A stretch of 64,000 nt of DNA from an uncultured Eubacteriales bacterium. Lineage in GTDB: Bacteria > Bacillota > Clostridia > UBA1381 > UMGS1253. The DNA lies in assembly GCA_902492065.1 (NCBI GenBank), contig CABUKE010000001.1, positions 1-64,000 on the forward strand. The letters run 5' to 3'. Below are positions 6,662 to 15,927 of the stretch, piece after piece. The notes beneath the pieces were generated by a model, which saw nothing but the letters and a program-made list of their open reading frames with translations, did no database searches and was not told where the DNA came from. Within the stretch, counting starts at the first letter, position 1; every line of letters begins with the position of its first letter. Both the position numbers and the translations under genes were made by a program.

Positions 6662-9163
6662 ATGGCGGAACAGGAAATACAAAAAATCATTGACGTGGAA
6701 CTTTCCAAGGAGATGAAACGGTCGTACATCGACTATGCCATGAGCGTAATTATCGGCAGGGCGCTGCCGGACGTCCGGGACGGGCTCAAGCCCGTTCACC
6801 GGCGTATCTTATACACCATGCACGAGGCGGGGCTCACGCCGGATAAGCCGTACAAAAAGTGTGCGACGACGGTTGGCGACGTGCTCGGTAAGTACCACCC
6901 GCACGGCGACGCGTCGGTTTATGACGCGCTGGTGCGACTTGCGCAGGACTTTTCCATGCGCTACTGCCTCGTTGATGGGCAGGGCAACTTCGGTAGCGTG
7001 GACGGTGACCCGCCGGCTGCTTACCGTTATACAGAGGCAAGGATGAGCCGAATGGCGCTGGAGATGCTTGCCGACATTGAAAAGGATACAGTCGATTTTG
7101 GCCCGAACTACGACGACAGCCGAAAAGAGCCGCTTGTCATTCCGTCGAAGTTTCCGAACCTGCTGGTCAACGGTTCGTCCGGTATTGCAGTCGGTATGGC
7201 GACGAATATCCCGACGCACAACCTCGGCGAGGTAATTGACGGGATTATCGCCGTAATGGAGGACCCGAACATCACGATTGACGAGCTGATGAGCTACATA
7301 AAGGGTCCGGACTTCCCAACCGGCGGCATCATCATGGGCAAAAGCGGTATCCGCGCGGCGTACCATACGGGCCGTGGGCGGATTCTGATCCGCGCGCGCG
7401 CGGTGATTGAGGAGCATAACACGCACCAGAAGATTGTCGTAAGCGAAATTCCGTACCAGGTCAACAAGGCAAAGCTGGTGGAGAAAATCGGCGAACTGGT
7501 ACGCGATAAGCGGATTGAGGGCATTTCCGCCATCCGCGACGAGTCGGACCGCGAGGGTATGCGAATTGTCATTGAGGTAAAGCGCGACGCAAACGCAAAT
7601 GTTATCCTGAATCAGCTCTATAAATTTACACAGATGCAGGAGAGCTTCTGTGCGAACATGATTGCGCTGGTCAATGAGAAGGAACCGCGCCTGCTGAACC
7701 TGCGGGAGATTCTTGACTATTATATCGAGTTCCAGAAGGATGTGCTTCTGCGCCGGACGCGCTATGACTTGAAAAAGGCGATTGACCGCGAGCATATCCT
7801 GCACGGGCTGTGCATTGCAATCGACAACATTGACGAGGTTATCAACGTCATCCGCGGTGCAAAAGGCGGCATTGCCGACGCAAAGGTAGAGCTTATGGAG
7901 CGGTTCGGCCTGACGGATGTACAGGCACAGGCAATCGTAGATATGCGTCTCGGACGGTTGAGCGGCCTGGAACGGCAGAAGATTCACGACGATTTGGCGG
8001 AGGTGCAGGCGCTCATTCAGCATTTGAACGAAATCCTTGGCGACGACCACCTCGTTGTTGAGATGATTAAAGAGGACTTGCTCCGCATTAAGGATAAATA
8101 CGGCGACGAGCGCCGCAGTGAGATTGCGCCCGTTGTGGACGAGATTGACATTGAAGACTTAATTGAGGAAGAGGACGTTGTCGTTACGCTGACGCACCTC
8201 GGGTATATTAAGCGGATGCCGGTGGATACCTATCGCAGCCAACGGCGCGGCGGGCGCGGCATAACGGCGCAGGCGGTGCGTGACGAGGACTTTGTCGAGG
8301 ATATTATGACGACTTCTACGCACGACAATATCTTGTTTTTTACGAATCAGGGAAAGATGTTTAAGCTAAAGGGCTATCAGGTGCCGGAGGCCGGCAGGCA
8401 GGCAAAGGGCACGGCGATCGTAAACCTGCTCGAGCTTGCGCCGGGCGAGAAGATCAGCACGACGATTACGCTGCGCGAGTTTTCCGACGACAAGTACCTG
8501 ACCTTTGTGACGAAAAACGGCATTATCAAGCGCAGCCCCCTGTCCGACTATGACACGAACCGGAAAAACGGCTTCTGGGCGATTGGGCTGGACGAAGGCG
8601 ATGAGGTGATCCGCGTCGAGCTGACGGACGGAAACTGCGATTTGATTATCGGTACAGCGGAAGGGATGGCTATCCGCTTTAACGAAGCGGACGCCCGCGT
8701 GATGGGCCGTACGGCACGTGGCGTGCGTGCGATTCGCCTTGACGACGGCGACAGTGTAGTTGGCGCGAGCGTGGTAAAGGAAGGGACGCGCCTACTCGTT
8801 GTGTCGGAGAATGGCTACGGGAAAAAGACCGAGTTTGACGAATATCACGTACAGAACCGCGGTGGCAAGGGCGTGCTCACTTACCGTATCACGGAGCAGA
8901 CGGGCCGTGTCGCGGGAATCAGCGCCGTTACCGACGAGGACGATATTATGCTGATTACCGACGCGGGCGTAATCATCCGCCTGCATACGAGCGACATTAG
9001 CACGTATTCGCGTGTGACGAAGGGCGTCCGACTGATGCGCCTTGATGACGAGGTGAAGATTGTATCGCTGGCGCGCACAGAGCGCGAAGAGGACGAGGAA
9101 GAAGCAGTTGCACCGGAGAGTGAAGCACAGGATGCTGCAGCGGAAGATGACAGCGAGGAATAA
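6662..9163 (+). CDS. gyrA: DNA gyrase subunit A
   Basis: This is the DNA breakage-reunion subunit of gyrase, 833 aa. The N-terminal winged-helix/tower region carries the catalytic Tyr123 (AYRYTEARM) and the quinolone-resistance segment HPHGDASVYDALVR at 79-92. The C-terminal half has six-bladed pinwheel repeats and the GyrA box QRRGGRG (within YRSQRRGGRGITAQ), which separates it from ParC. The tail after about residue 805 is acidic and low-complexity. The residue equivalent to E. coli Ser83 is Ala84, while the Asp87 equivalent (Asp88) is conserved. The gene begins 42 nt after gpmI with the ribosome site GGAGGTCGC. gyrB is not in the window, so gyrA is unlinked from gyrB within this segment. 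Confidence 0.96.
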   Translation: MAEQEIQKIIDVELSKEMKRSYIDYAMSVIIGRALPDVRDGLKPVHRRILYTMHEAGLTPDKPYKKCATTVGDVLGKYHPHGDASVYDALVRLAQDFSMRYCLVDGQGNFGSVDGDPPAAYRYTEARMSRMALEMLADIEKDTVDFGPNYDDSRKEPLVIPSKFPNLLVNGSSGIAVGMATNIPTHNLGEVIDGIIAVMEDPNITIDELMSYIKGPDFPTGGIIMGKSGIRAAYHTGRGRILIRARAVIEEHNTHQKIVVSEIPYQVNKAKLVEKIGELVRDKRIEGISAIRDESDREGMRIVIEVKRDANANVILNQLYKFTQMQESFCANMIALVNEKEPRLLNLREILDYYIEFQKDVLLRRTRYDLKKAIDREHILHGLCIAIDNIDEVINVIRGAKGGIADAKVELMERFGLTDVQAQAIVDMRLGRLSGLERQKIHDDLAEVQALIQHLNEILGDDHLVVEMIKEDLLRIKDKYGDERRSEIAPVVDEIDIEDLIEEEDVVVTLTHLGYIKRMPVDTYRSQRRGGRGITAQAVRDEDFVEDIMTTSTHDNILFFTNQGKMFKLKGYQVPEAGRQAKGTAIVNLLELAPGEKISTTITLREFSDDKYLTFVTKNGIIKRSPLSDYDTNRKNGFWAIGLDEGDEVIRVELTDGNCDLIIGTAEGMAIRFNEADARVMGRTARGVRAIRLDDGDSVVGASVVKEGTRLLVVSENGYGKKTEFDEYHVQNRGGKGVLTYRITEQTGRVAGISAVTDEDDIMLITDAGVIIRLHTSDISTYSRVTKGVRLMRLDDEVKIVSLARTEREEDEEEAVAPESEAQDAAAEDDSEE

Positions 9164-9175
9164 GGTTACGTAATG

Positions 9176-9207
9176 AAAAGCACAGCCTTTTATGGCTGTG
9201 CTTTTTT
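9176..9207. terminator. Bidirectional terminator between gyrA and the AraC gene
   Basis: A perfect 12-bp stem AAAAGCACAGCC-ttttat-GGCTGTGCTTTT (9176-9205) carries A and T tracts on its two sides. It serves the convergent genes gyrA and the AraC regulator, whose stop codon overlaps the right arm. Confidence 0.85.
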
Positions 9208-10072
9208 ATTGATTCTCGATTGGATACTCCTCCGGCATATCGAAGTAATTGCGTTCTATGCTGATATTACGGAATCGGGAAGGGGAAACGCCCTCCCGCT
9301 CGCGGAACGCAGAGCAGAAATAGCTTGTATCGTGGAAGCCGACTGCGGCGGCGATGTCCTTAACTGGCATGTCCATATTGGTCAGAAGCAGAAATTTTGC
9401 CTTTTGCACCCGCAGATTAATCAGGTACTTAAACGGCGTGACCTGATATGCCTGTTTAAACAGCTTACAGAAATAGTCGGGACAAACGTTAATTTGTGCG
9501 GCAAGCCCCTCCAGGGAAATCTCTTTATTATAATTCGCATTCAAATATGAAATAATCGGATTCAAGCGGTCTTTCGGGTTACTTTTTGTTTCGCCTTCCG
9601 CCCGAATCAAATCCGCCATCAACATATGCAGCACGGCAGAACATTCGACGTCTTCGTAACCGCCCTCCTTGCCCAGAAGGGTTAAAAGCTGGCGAAACGT
9701 CCGGTCAAGATTGCCGATGCGGCTTGTTTTAAACACCCCGCCTTTCGGTGTTTTCAGAAATTTAAAAAAGTAATCCGTCTGATTGCCGTTAAAGGCAATC
9801 CAGCGCAGCGTCCACGGCTGAATGGTGGAATAATACTCATGCGGAACGCCTTCGGCAAAATAGAAGCCCTGCCCGCTACCAATCGCATACTGCTGTCCAT
9901 CGAGGATTAGAATACCGTTTCCCCTTGTGCACCATGCAATCTGGTATGCGATATACCCGTTTTCCCGGATTTTATGGTTTTGGTTTTCCTTTTCCTCCAC
10001 ACTAACGACGTAGAAAGGCATTGTCTTCGTTCTGCTGCTGATGGAAGGAAAGGTCATATTTTGATATACCAT
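9206..10072 (-). CDS. AraC-family transcriptional regulator
   Basis: A 288-aa cytoplasmic DNA-binding regulator. An N-terminal cupin-like sensing domain (about 25-130, with GNGILILDGQQYAIG and VPHEYY) probably binds a sugar or related ligand. The C-terminal pair of helix-turn-helix motifs (about 180-278) includes ISLEGLAAQINVCPDYFCKLF and the family signature AAAVGFHDTSYFCSAFREREGVSPSRFR. The ATG at 10072 follows a GGGGGGAT site. The gene lies 27 nt downstream of the AI-2E-type membrane protein gene and is probably cotranscribed with it. No sugar operon adjoins it, so its target is unclear. Confidence 0.9.
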   Translation of the reverse strand: MVYQNMTFPSISSRTKTMPFYVVSVEEKENQNHKIRENGYIAYQIAWCTRGNGILILDGQQYAIGSGQGFYFAEGVPHEYYSTIQPWTLRWIAFNGNQTDYFFKFLKTPKGGVFKTSRIGNLDRTFRQLLTLLGKEGGYEDVECSAVLHMLMADLIRAEGETKSNPKDRLNPIISYLNANYNKEISLEGLAAQINVCPDYFCKLFKQAYQVTPFKYLINLRVQKAKFLLLTNMDMPVKDIAAAVGFHDTSYFCSAFREREGVSPSRFRNISIERNYFDMPEEYPIENQ

Positions 10073-10099
10073 TGAAATCCCCCCTATCGGTCCAGCCTG

Positions 10100-11266
10100 T
10101 CATTCAATCCGCATATTTTTTCTGCGGAGTCGGTCGCCGATGGATTTTTTGACCAGCGCGTACAGGACGGATGCAACCGGAACCGCCAAAATCATACCGA
10201 AGCCGCCCAGCAGGCTGCCGCCCACTAAAATGGCAAACAGCACCCAGATGCCAGGCAGGCCGACGCTGCTGCCGACCACGCGCGGGTAGATGAAATTCCC
10301 CTCAATCTGCTGGAATACAACTGCCATAACGACAAAAATAATCGCAAGGTTCGGGTTCACCATCAGCAGGATAAACGCCGACGGAACTGCGCCGATAATC
10401 GGCCCGAACATGGGAATCAGGCTGCAAACCGCCATGATAACGGAAATCAGCGGCGCATAAGGCATCCGGAAAATGCTTGTGCCAATGAAGTACATGGTGC
10501 CGAGGATTACCGCCTCGGTGAGCTGCCCTACTACAAAGCTGGTAAAAATCGAATTTGTCATGTCGCCCACGCTTAGGAAGGTGTTGACCTTGCTTTCCGG
10601 CAGGTAGGCGTACAGTAAACGCTTAAAGTCGAGTATCAGTTTTTCTTTTCCGGTCAATAAATAGATTGCAAAAATCAATCCCATGAAGAAATTGAATATC
10701 GCAGAGGTAAAGCCGCTTGCAAACGTGAGTACGCCGGGGGATACATTTGCAAGAAAGTCTGCCGCTTTTGTAAAAACATCCTTCCAGTTTATCGCAAAAA
10801 TGCCGAGGTCGGCCGCCGTCATATCGAAGTGCGCGAGCAAGTCGTTTGTAAGCTGCTGGAGATAATTGATATACGACGGTATGTTGCTCGACAGTACCCG
10901 GATACTCTCGGCAAGCTGCGGCCCGATAAAGAAAATCAGTGCCGTAAAGACGAGAATTATGAGCAAAAACGACAATGCCAGGCAGACGCCGCGTTTCATC
11001 TTGTGCCAAAGCTTAAACTTTGGCTTGTCTAAAAATTTGAACACATTGGTTTCGAGCTTTGTCATAATAATATTGATGACAAACGCGATCACCAAGCCGA
11101 TGATAAACGGGTTCAAAATTGCAAACACCCATCCAAGAAATGACATGGTAGCGTTCATGTTCAATAGCGCGACAATCAGGACAATCGCATACGTAATCAG
11201 AAAAATTGTGTTCCGGTTTTCCCCACCGGTATTTTCCCGATTCGGAAGAAAATCTTTTTTGTCCAT
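10100..11266 (-). CDS. AI-2E family (PerM/YdiK-type) membrane transporter
   Basis: A 388-aa polytopic membrane protein of the AI-2E transporter/PerM superfamily (UPF0118). Hydrophobic pairs occur near residues 22-65 and 88-115, a soluble middle region spans about 120-185, and a C-terminal membrane block covers about 190-375. The block includes the characteristic run PIIGAVPSAFILLM and the VVFQQIEGNFIYPRVVG signature. Members export varied small molecules or ions, and the substrate cannot be predicted here. The start ATG has AGGAGGCG 7 nt upstream. Transcription probably continues into the AraC gene. Confidence 0.88.
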   Translation of the reverse strand: MDKKDFLPNRENTGGENRNTIFLITYAIVLIVALLNMNATMSFLGWVFAILNPFIIGLVIAFVINIIMTKLETNVFKFLDKPKFKLWHKMKRGVCLALSFLLIILVFTALIFFIGPQLAESIRVLSSNIPSYINYLQQLTNDLLAHFDMTAADLGIFAINWKDVFTKAADFLANVSPGVLTFASGFTSAIFNFFMGLIFAIYLLTGKEKLILDFKRLLYAYLPESKVNTFLSVGDMTNSIFTSFVVGQLTEAVILGTMYFIGTSIFRMPYAPLISVIMAVCSLIPMFGPIIGAVPSAFILLMVNPNLAIIFVVMAVVFQQIEGNFIYPRVVGSSVGLPGIWVLFAILVGGSLLGGFGMILAVPVASVLYALVKKSIGDRLRRKNMRIE

Positions 11267-11300
11267 GCGAACGCCTCCTTATCCGATTTGGTTTGCTTTT

Positions 11301-11328
11301 ATTATATCACGTTTTTCCGAAAAGTCCA
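11301..11328 (-). promoter_or_regulatory. Sigma-A promoter for the AI-2E/AraC unit
   Basis: On the minus strand TGGACT (11328-11323), a 16-nt spacer and TATAAT (11306-11301) lie about 35 nt before the start codon. Confidence 0.6.
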
Positions 11329-11424
11329 CAAATTAATTATTATGTAAAAAACTTGTTATTATTCACCAGGGTGGCTTTCGGGCAGAAATGAACGGATTAT
11401 TCATAAAGAATTTACAAAAATCTA

Positions 11425-11453
11425 TAGCCAAGCGTTTTGTTTGGTGGTATAAT
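11425..11453 (+). promoter_or_regulatory. Extended -10 promoter of secA
   Basis: A consensus TATAAT (11448-11453) is preceded by TGG, giving an extended -10 (TGnTATAAT). The -35 position (TAGCCA, 11425-11430) is poor, as is common with extended -10 promoters. The predicted leader of about 110 nt up to secA has no obvious riboswitch. The remainder of the 11267-11569 gap shows nothing coding. Confidence 0.6.
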
Positions 11454-11569
11454 AAATTTTGGTGTCGATTGGAATAAATCGGAACCAATTGTTACAGCAG
11501 CGAAATCCTGCACGGCGCGGCGTATAGGATGCGCCAAATCAGGTAAACTGAAGTTAGAGGTGAAACTGC

Positions 11570-14305
11570 ATGAATTTTTTTGAAAAAATATTTGGTTCTT
11601 ACTCAGACCGGGAAATTAAACGTGTCGTGCCGATTGCCAAAAAGGTGCTGACATATGAGGACGAATATGCGAATTTGACAGACGCGGAACTGCGCGCCAA
11701 AACGGACGAGTTTAAACAGCGGCTCGCGGCTGGGGAAACGACGGACGATATTCTGCCGGAGGCATTTGCCACAGTGCGCGAGGCGGCGTGGCGTGTGCTG
11801 GGGATGAAGCACTTTTATGTACAGGTACTCGGCGGCGTCATCCTGCATCAGGGGCGTATCGCAGAGATGAAAACCGGCGAAGGTAAAACGCTTGTATCGA
11901 CGCTTCCGGCGTATTTAAACGCGCTGACGGGTAAGGGGGTACATATCGTTACGGTCAACGATTACCTCGCAAAGCGCGACAGCGAATGGATGGGAAAGGT
12001 GTTCCGTTTTTTGGGACTGAGCGTCGGACTCATCATACACGATTTGGAGCCGGAGGAGCGCAAGACGGCCTATGCGGCGGACATTACCTATGCGACGAAT
12101 AATGAGCTTGGGTTTGACTATCTGCGCGACAACATGGTAATCCAGAAGGACCAGATGGTACAGCGCGGGCAGAATTATGCCATCATCGACGAGGTGGACT
12201 CGATTTTGATCGACGAGGCGCGTACGCCGCTCATCATTTCCGGTATGAGCGGGAAGTCGACGCAGCTTTATACGCTGGCGGATGCGCTGGCGCAGCGCAT
12301 GACGGTAAAATATGTCAAGCAGACCGACGACAAGGAGCTTGACGAGGACGTTGACGCGGATTACATTGTGGATGAAAAGGCAAAAACGGCGACGCTTACG
12401 CCAAAGGGCATCAAAAAGGCGGAGGAGTTTTTCCAGCTTGAGAATTTGTCCGACCCGAACAATATGCTGATTAACCACCACATCAATCAGGCGATCAAGG
12501 CGCACGGCGTTATGAAGCGCGACCGCGAGTATGTGGTTAAGGACGGCGAGGTTATCATCGTCGATGAGTTCACGGGCCGTATGATGTTTGGGCGGCGCTA
12601 CTCCGACGGACTGCACCAGGCGATTGAGGCAAAGGAGCACGTCAAGGTGGAGCGCGAGAGCAAAACGCTTGCGACAATTACGTTCCAGAATTTCTTCCGC
12701 CTGTATACCAAGCTTGCCGGCATGACCGGTACGGCGCAGACGGAGGAGCAGGAGTTCCAGCAGATTTACAAGCTCGACGTGGTTGCCGTGCCGACGAATA
12801 AGCCCATGATTCGCAAGGACTACGACGACGCGGTGTATAAAAACGAGGCGGGCAAATACAACGCCATTGTCAACCAGGTGATCGAGTGCCACGAAAAAGG
12901 CCAGCCGGTGCTCGTCGGCACGGTGTCGATTGAAAAGTCGGAGATTATCAGTGCGCTTCTGAAGCGGAAGGGCATCAAGCATGAGGTGCTCAACGCCAAG
13001 TTCCATGAGAAGGAAGCGGAAATCATCTCACAGGCAGGCAAAAAGGGCGCGGTTACGATTGCGACCAACATGGCCGGCCGTGGTACGGATATTATGCTGG
13101 GCGGCAACGCGGAGCACATGGCGACACACGAGATGCGGCGAATGGGCTTTTCTGAGGAGATGATTACGGAGTCGACCGGCTATTCCGACACGACAGATGA
13201 AGAAATTTTGAATGCCAGAAAGACGTTCCAGGAATTGAACGAAAAATATAAAAACGAAATCCGCCCGGAGGCGGAGGAAGTTGTCAAAGCAGGCGGCCTG
13301 TTCGTCATCGGCACCGAGCGGCATGAGTCGCGCCGCGTTGATAATCAGCTGCGCGGGCGCAGCGGCCGTCAGGGCGACCCGGGTGCGTCGAAGTTTTTCC
13401 TCTCGCTGGAGGACGACCTGATGCGGTTGTTCGGCTCCGAGCGCATTGGCGCGATGATTGAGCGCGTCGGCATTGAGGACGACCAGCCGATTGAGGCGAA
13501 GATGCTCTCCGGCGCGATTGAGAACGCGCAGAAGAAGGTAGAAGGACGCAACTTTGACATCCGTAAACACGTCCTGCAATACGACGAAGTCATGAACGAG
13601 CAGCGCAAAATGATTTACTCGCAGCGGCAGAAGGTGCTTGACGGCGAGGATCTGCACAGTTCTATCCTGCATATGATTGACGAAGCGATTGACTATGCCA
13701 TCAACAATTACGCAAGCGCACAAAACCCCGACGACTGGGATTTGGAGGGCCTGTCGTCCTATGCAAGCCAGACGTTCTTTGCGCCGTCGGACAGCTTTGC
13801 CATGTCGTTTGACGAACTCAACAGCGTTACGCAGGCGGATATCCGGGAGAAGCTGGAGTCGTTTGCAGAGGAGCGCATGAAGCACCAGCAGGAGGTATTC
13901 GGTGAGAATATGGCCGAGCTGGAGCGCGTCATCCTTTTGCGCGTGGTGGATACAAAGTGGATGGACCATATCGACGACATGGACCAGCTCAAAAACGGCA
14001 TTGGCCTGAACGCGTATGCGCAGCGCGACCCGGTTGTAGAATACCGGATTGTCGGTTCGGATATGTATGACGAAATGCTGGCCAACATCTCGCTCGATAC
14101 GGCGAAGTATGTGCTCGGCGCGGTGCCCGCTTCGGATACGCTCGAGCGCAAGCAGGTGGCAAACCCCACGGCGGCGAGCCACGGCGGAGACGATACGGTT
14201 AAGAAGCAGCCCGTCAAAAAGAAGCAGAAGGTCGGCCGCAACGACCCGTGCCCATGCGGCAGCGGGAAAAAGTACAAGAAATGCTGCGGCATGAATGAAG
14301 AATAA
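11570..14305 (+). CDS. secA: Preprotein translocase ATPase SecA
   Basis: SecA drives secretory proteins through SecYEG at the membrane. The 911-aa chain has the N-terminal start MNFFEKIFGS, the Walker A motif MKTGEGKT at about 100-107, a DEVDSILIDEARTPLIISG Walker B region near 206-224, the DEFTGRMM segment, the second nucleotide-binding fold (NMAGRGTDI, then RQGDPG) and a C-terminal zinc-binding SecB/ribosome contact motif CPCGSGKKYKKCC at the end. AGAGGTGAAA precedes the ATG. It is monocistronic, bounded by its own promoter and a strong terminator. There is no sign of a second SecA in the window. Confidence 0.97.
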   Translation: MNFFEKIFGSYSDREIKRVVPIAKKVLTYEDEYANLTDAELRAKTDEFKQRLAAGETTDDILPEAFATVREAAWRVLGMKHFYVQVLGGVILHQGRIAEMKTGEGKTLVSTLPAYLNALTGKGVHIVTVNDYLAKRDSEWMGKVFRFLGLSVGLIIHDLEPEERKTAYAADITYATNNELGFDYLRDNMVIQKDQMVQRGQNYAIIDEVDSILIDEARTPLIISGMSGKSTQLYTLADALAQRMTVKYVKQTDDKELDEDVDADYIVDEKAKTATLTPKGIKKAEEFFQLENLSDPNNMLINHHINQAIKAHGVMKRDREYVVKDGEVIIVDEFTGRMMFGRRYSDGLHQAIEAKEHVKVERESKTLATITFQNFFRLYTKLAGMTGTAQTEEQEFQQIYKLDVVAVPTNKPMIRKDYDDAVYKNEAGKYNAIVNQVIECHEKGQPVLVGTVSIEKSEIISALLKRKGIKHEVLNAKFHEKEAEIISQAGKKGAVTIATNMAGRGTDIMLGGNAEHMATHEMRRMGFSEEMITESTGYSDTTDEEILNARKTFQELNEKYKNEIRPEAEEVVKAGGLFVIGTERHESRRVDNQLRGRSGRQGDPGASKFFLSLEDDLMRLFGSERIGAMIERVGIEDDQPIEAKMLSGAIENAQKKVEGRNFDIRKHVLQYDEVMNEQRKMIYSQRQKVLDGEDLHSSILHMIDEAIDYAINNYASAQNPDDWDLEGLSSYASQTFFAPSDSFAMSFDELNSVTQADIREKLESFAEERMKHQQEVFGENMAELERVILLRVVDTKWMDHIDDMDQLKNGIGLNAYAQRDPVVEYRIVGSDMYDEMLANISLDTAKYVLGAVPASDTLERKQVANPTAASHGGDDTVKKQPVKKKQKVGRNDPCPCGSGKKYKKCCGMNEE

Positions 14306-14330
14306 ACTGACGCGTAATACGCGGATAAAA

Positions 14331-14358
14331 AAACAGCGGCAATTTGCCGCTGTTTTTA
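14331..14358. terminator. Bidirectional terminator after secA
   Basis: AAACAGCGGCAA (14331-14342) pairs with TTGCCGCTGTTT (14344-14355), with an A-tract before and a T-tract after. It separates secA from the convergent membrane-protein pair. Confidence 0.85.
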
Positions 14359-14376
14359 TTTTAAACCTATTATCCG

Positions 14377-14931
14377 TTATGCACCTTGAAAGGTGAAGTC
14401 ATACGGCTCGCTGATGGGTTCCTTTTTCAGAATGCTGAAAATAAAGAACGGAACCGTTACGCCGATAATGGAAACCAGTGTGTAAACCAATACGGTATTA
14501 CGCGGCAGATAAGGCGAATATATGCGGTATAGAATGCACAAATTCAGCACCAGCAATGCGAGCGGGCCAACAAAGCCCAAGAGTGCGCCGACAATTCCAA
14601 ACAAAATACCCAGAAACGGAATCATGGCCAAAACGCCGAGAATCAGGCACGACGCCCATACGGCAAGCGGAGCCAAAAGCAGGACAAGCCCAGTCTTTTC
14701 AATCCGAATTTTCCCAAACAGGTTCATCGGGCCTGCGATCTGCCCATGCAGGTACAGATTCGCATACGGAATCCATGCGAGCCACGCATGTTCCACGCCG
14801 CGCTTCTGCGCAAGCCTGTAAAACATGAGCGATGAAAATACATAAAACGCAATTCCAATCAAAATAGCAAACAAAATAAAGACTGTAGATAAAATGACAA
14901 TTGTACCAGCCAGAGCAGCAAGTGCGTTCAT
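14377..14931 (-). CDS. Uncharacterised membrane protein, second of a paralogous pair
   Basis: A 184-aa protein with about four or five hydrophobic segments (roughly residues 1-35, 75-100, 101-130, 145-165 counted from the chosen start). It is not assigned to a characterised family. It shares a core with the preceding gene: AWLAWIPYANLYLHGQIAG here against AWLAWIPLADLYLLGKVTG there, followed in both by a Leu-rich span, so the two are tandem paralogues. The open frame reaches to 14985, but AGGGAGGAATA places the start at ATG 14931, 4 nt after the stop codon of the upstream gene, so translation is probably coupled. The C-terminus is soluble and short. Function unknown. Confidence 0.7.
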   Translation of the reverse strand: MNALAALAGTIVILSTVFILFAILIGIAFYVFSSLMFYRLAQKRGVEHAWLAWIPYANLYLHGQIAGPMNLFGKIRIEKTGLVLLLAPLAVWASCLILGVLAMIPFLGILFGIVGALLGFVGPLALLVLNLCILYRIYSPYLPRNTVLVYTLVSIIGVTVPFFIFSILKKEPISEPYDFTFQGA

Positions 14932-14935
14932 AGCA

Positions 14936-15679
14936 TTATTCCTCCCTGTTCTCGATAGAATTATTTTCATATGTGCCGGAAGCATAAGGGGTAAACGGTG
15001 CAGCAGGCGTCTGCGGTTTTGCCAGCTTCGACATTTTAAACATCAAGATTGCATCCGCCAACGGAACAAAGAGCGCCATCAGCGTATAGAACACGCTGTG
15101 CGCGGTTCCCTTAAACTTCGTGCAGAGCTTGTAGTACGCCATGCCGTAAATCACATAATAGACTACAGATGCGGCAACCGTAACCATCAAGAATGTTGCA
15201 AACATCAATATACCGACTAAGGCCATCATCCCCATTGCCGCGGAAGAACCGGACATAGAGGCGCCGACCCCTGCGACAATCAGCACAAAGATAAAGCCAA
15301 AGTAGAAACATACTGCGACTGCGCCGCCGATCAGCGGAACGAGCAGAAGCCAGAGCGCCGTGTTTTTCAGCGTGCGGCTGCCGAGCTGGATGTCGCCGGT
15401 CACCTTGCCGAGCAAATACAAATCCGCGAGCGGAATCCACGCGAGCCATGCGTTGGCCGCGCCGCTGCTTTTTGCAATCCGGTACAGACCGAGCGCGCGT
15501 AGAACATAATTGACAATGATATAGGCAATTAAAATCAAATAGAAAATAACGAGAAACGTGAGCAGGAAGCCGGCTACCGCATGTTCCATACCGTTTGACA
15601 TGTTGGAACTGTAGTAGATGCTGTTGTCAAATCCGTTGCCATACCGCCCATAGCCTCCATAACTGTCATAAAGATTCAT
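14936..15679 (-). CDS. Uncharacterised membrane protein, first of a paralogous pair
   Basis: A 247-aa integral membrane protein starting with a Tyr/Gly/Asn-rich soluble stretch (MNLYDSYGGYGRYG) before the first hydrophobic segment (about residues 35-65). A conserved loop AWLAWIPLADLYLLG follows, then two long glycine-rich hydrophobic hairpins (about 105-185). The C-terminal tail is rich in Pro, Thr and Asn. An in-frame TTG at 15685 is possible, but AAAGGAGGCG is better spaced for ATG 15679. It is cotranscribed with its smaller paralogue. The AWIP-type loop recurs in small Firmicute membrane proteins of unknown function, and I do not recognise a role. Confidence 0.7.
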   Translation of the reverse strand: MNLYDSYGGYGRYGNGFDNSIYYSSNMSNGMEHAVAGFLLTFLVIFYLILIAYIIVNYVLRALGLYRIAKSSGAANAWLAWIPLADLYLLGKVTGDIQLGSRTLKNTALWLLLVPLIGGAVAVCFYFGFIFVLIVAGVGASMSGSSAAMGMMALVGILMFATFLMVTVAASVVYYVIYGMAYYKLCTKFKGTAHSVFYTLMALFVPLADAILMFKMSKLAKPQTPAAPFTPYASGTYENNSIENREE

Positions 15680-15703
15680 AATCAATCGCCTCCTTTATTA
15701 CAC

Positions 15704-15732
15704 ATTATATCGGGTTTCGCATAAAATAGCAA
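15704..15732 (-). promoter_or_regulatory. Sigma-A promoter of the membrane-protein pair
   Basis: On the minus strand TTGCTA (15732-15727), a 17-nt spacer and a consensus TATAAT (15709-15704) sit about 25 nt before the start codon. Confidence 0.6.
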
Positions 15733-15826
15733 TATAAAGCATAAAAAAATACAAACCTTCCTGTAAAAATTCACGAGTAAGCCGAAAACCTTTGCAAAAA
15801 ACACAACCCAAAGCGGGCCGCGCCTA

Positions 15827-15855
15827 TTGACGGATGGCTATTTTACAGATATAAT
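15827..15855 (+). promoter_or_regulatory. Strong sigma-A promoter of the cysE operon
   Basis: TTGACG (15827-15832), exactly 17 nt, then a perfect TATAAT (15850-15855). The leader to cysE is only about 65 nt, with no room for a T-box, so transcription initiation is the likely control point. Confidence 0.75.
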
Positions 15856-15927
15856 AAAATTATTATTGTTATGGGCTACTTGGGGAGGCTTACCCGGCGG
15901 CGGATGCAGGCGGACAAGGAGGCAGGA

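Noticed and set aside
15862..15927. T-box leader before cysE-cysS
   Set aside because: The leader is about 65 nt, too short, and it has no T-box sequence or terminator/antiterminator pair.
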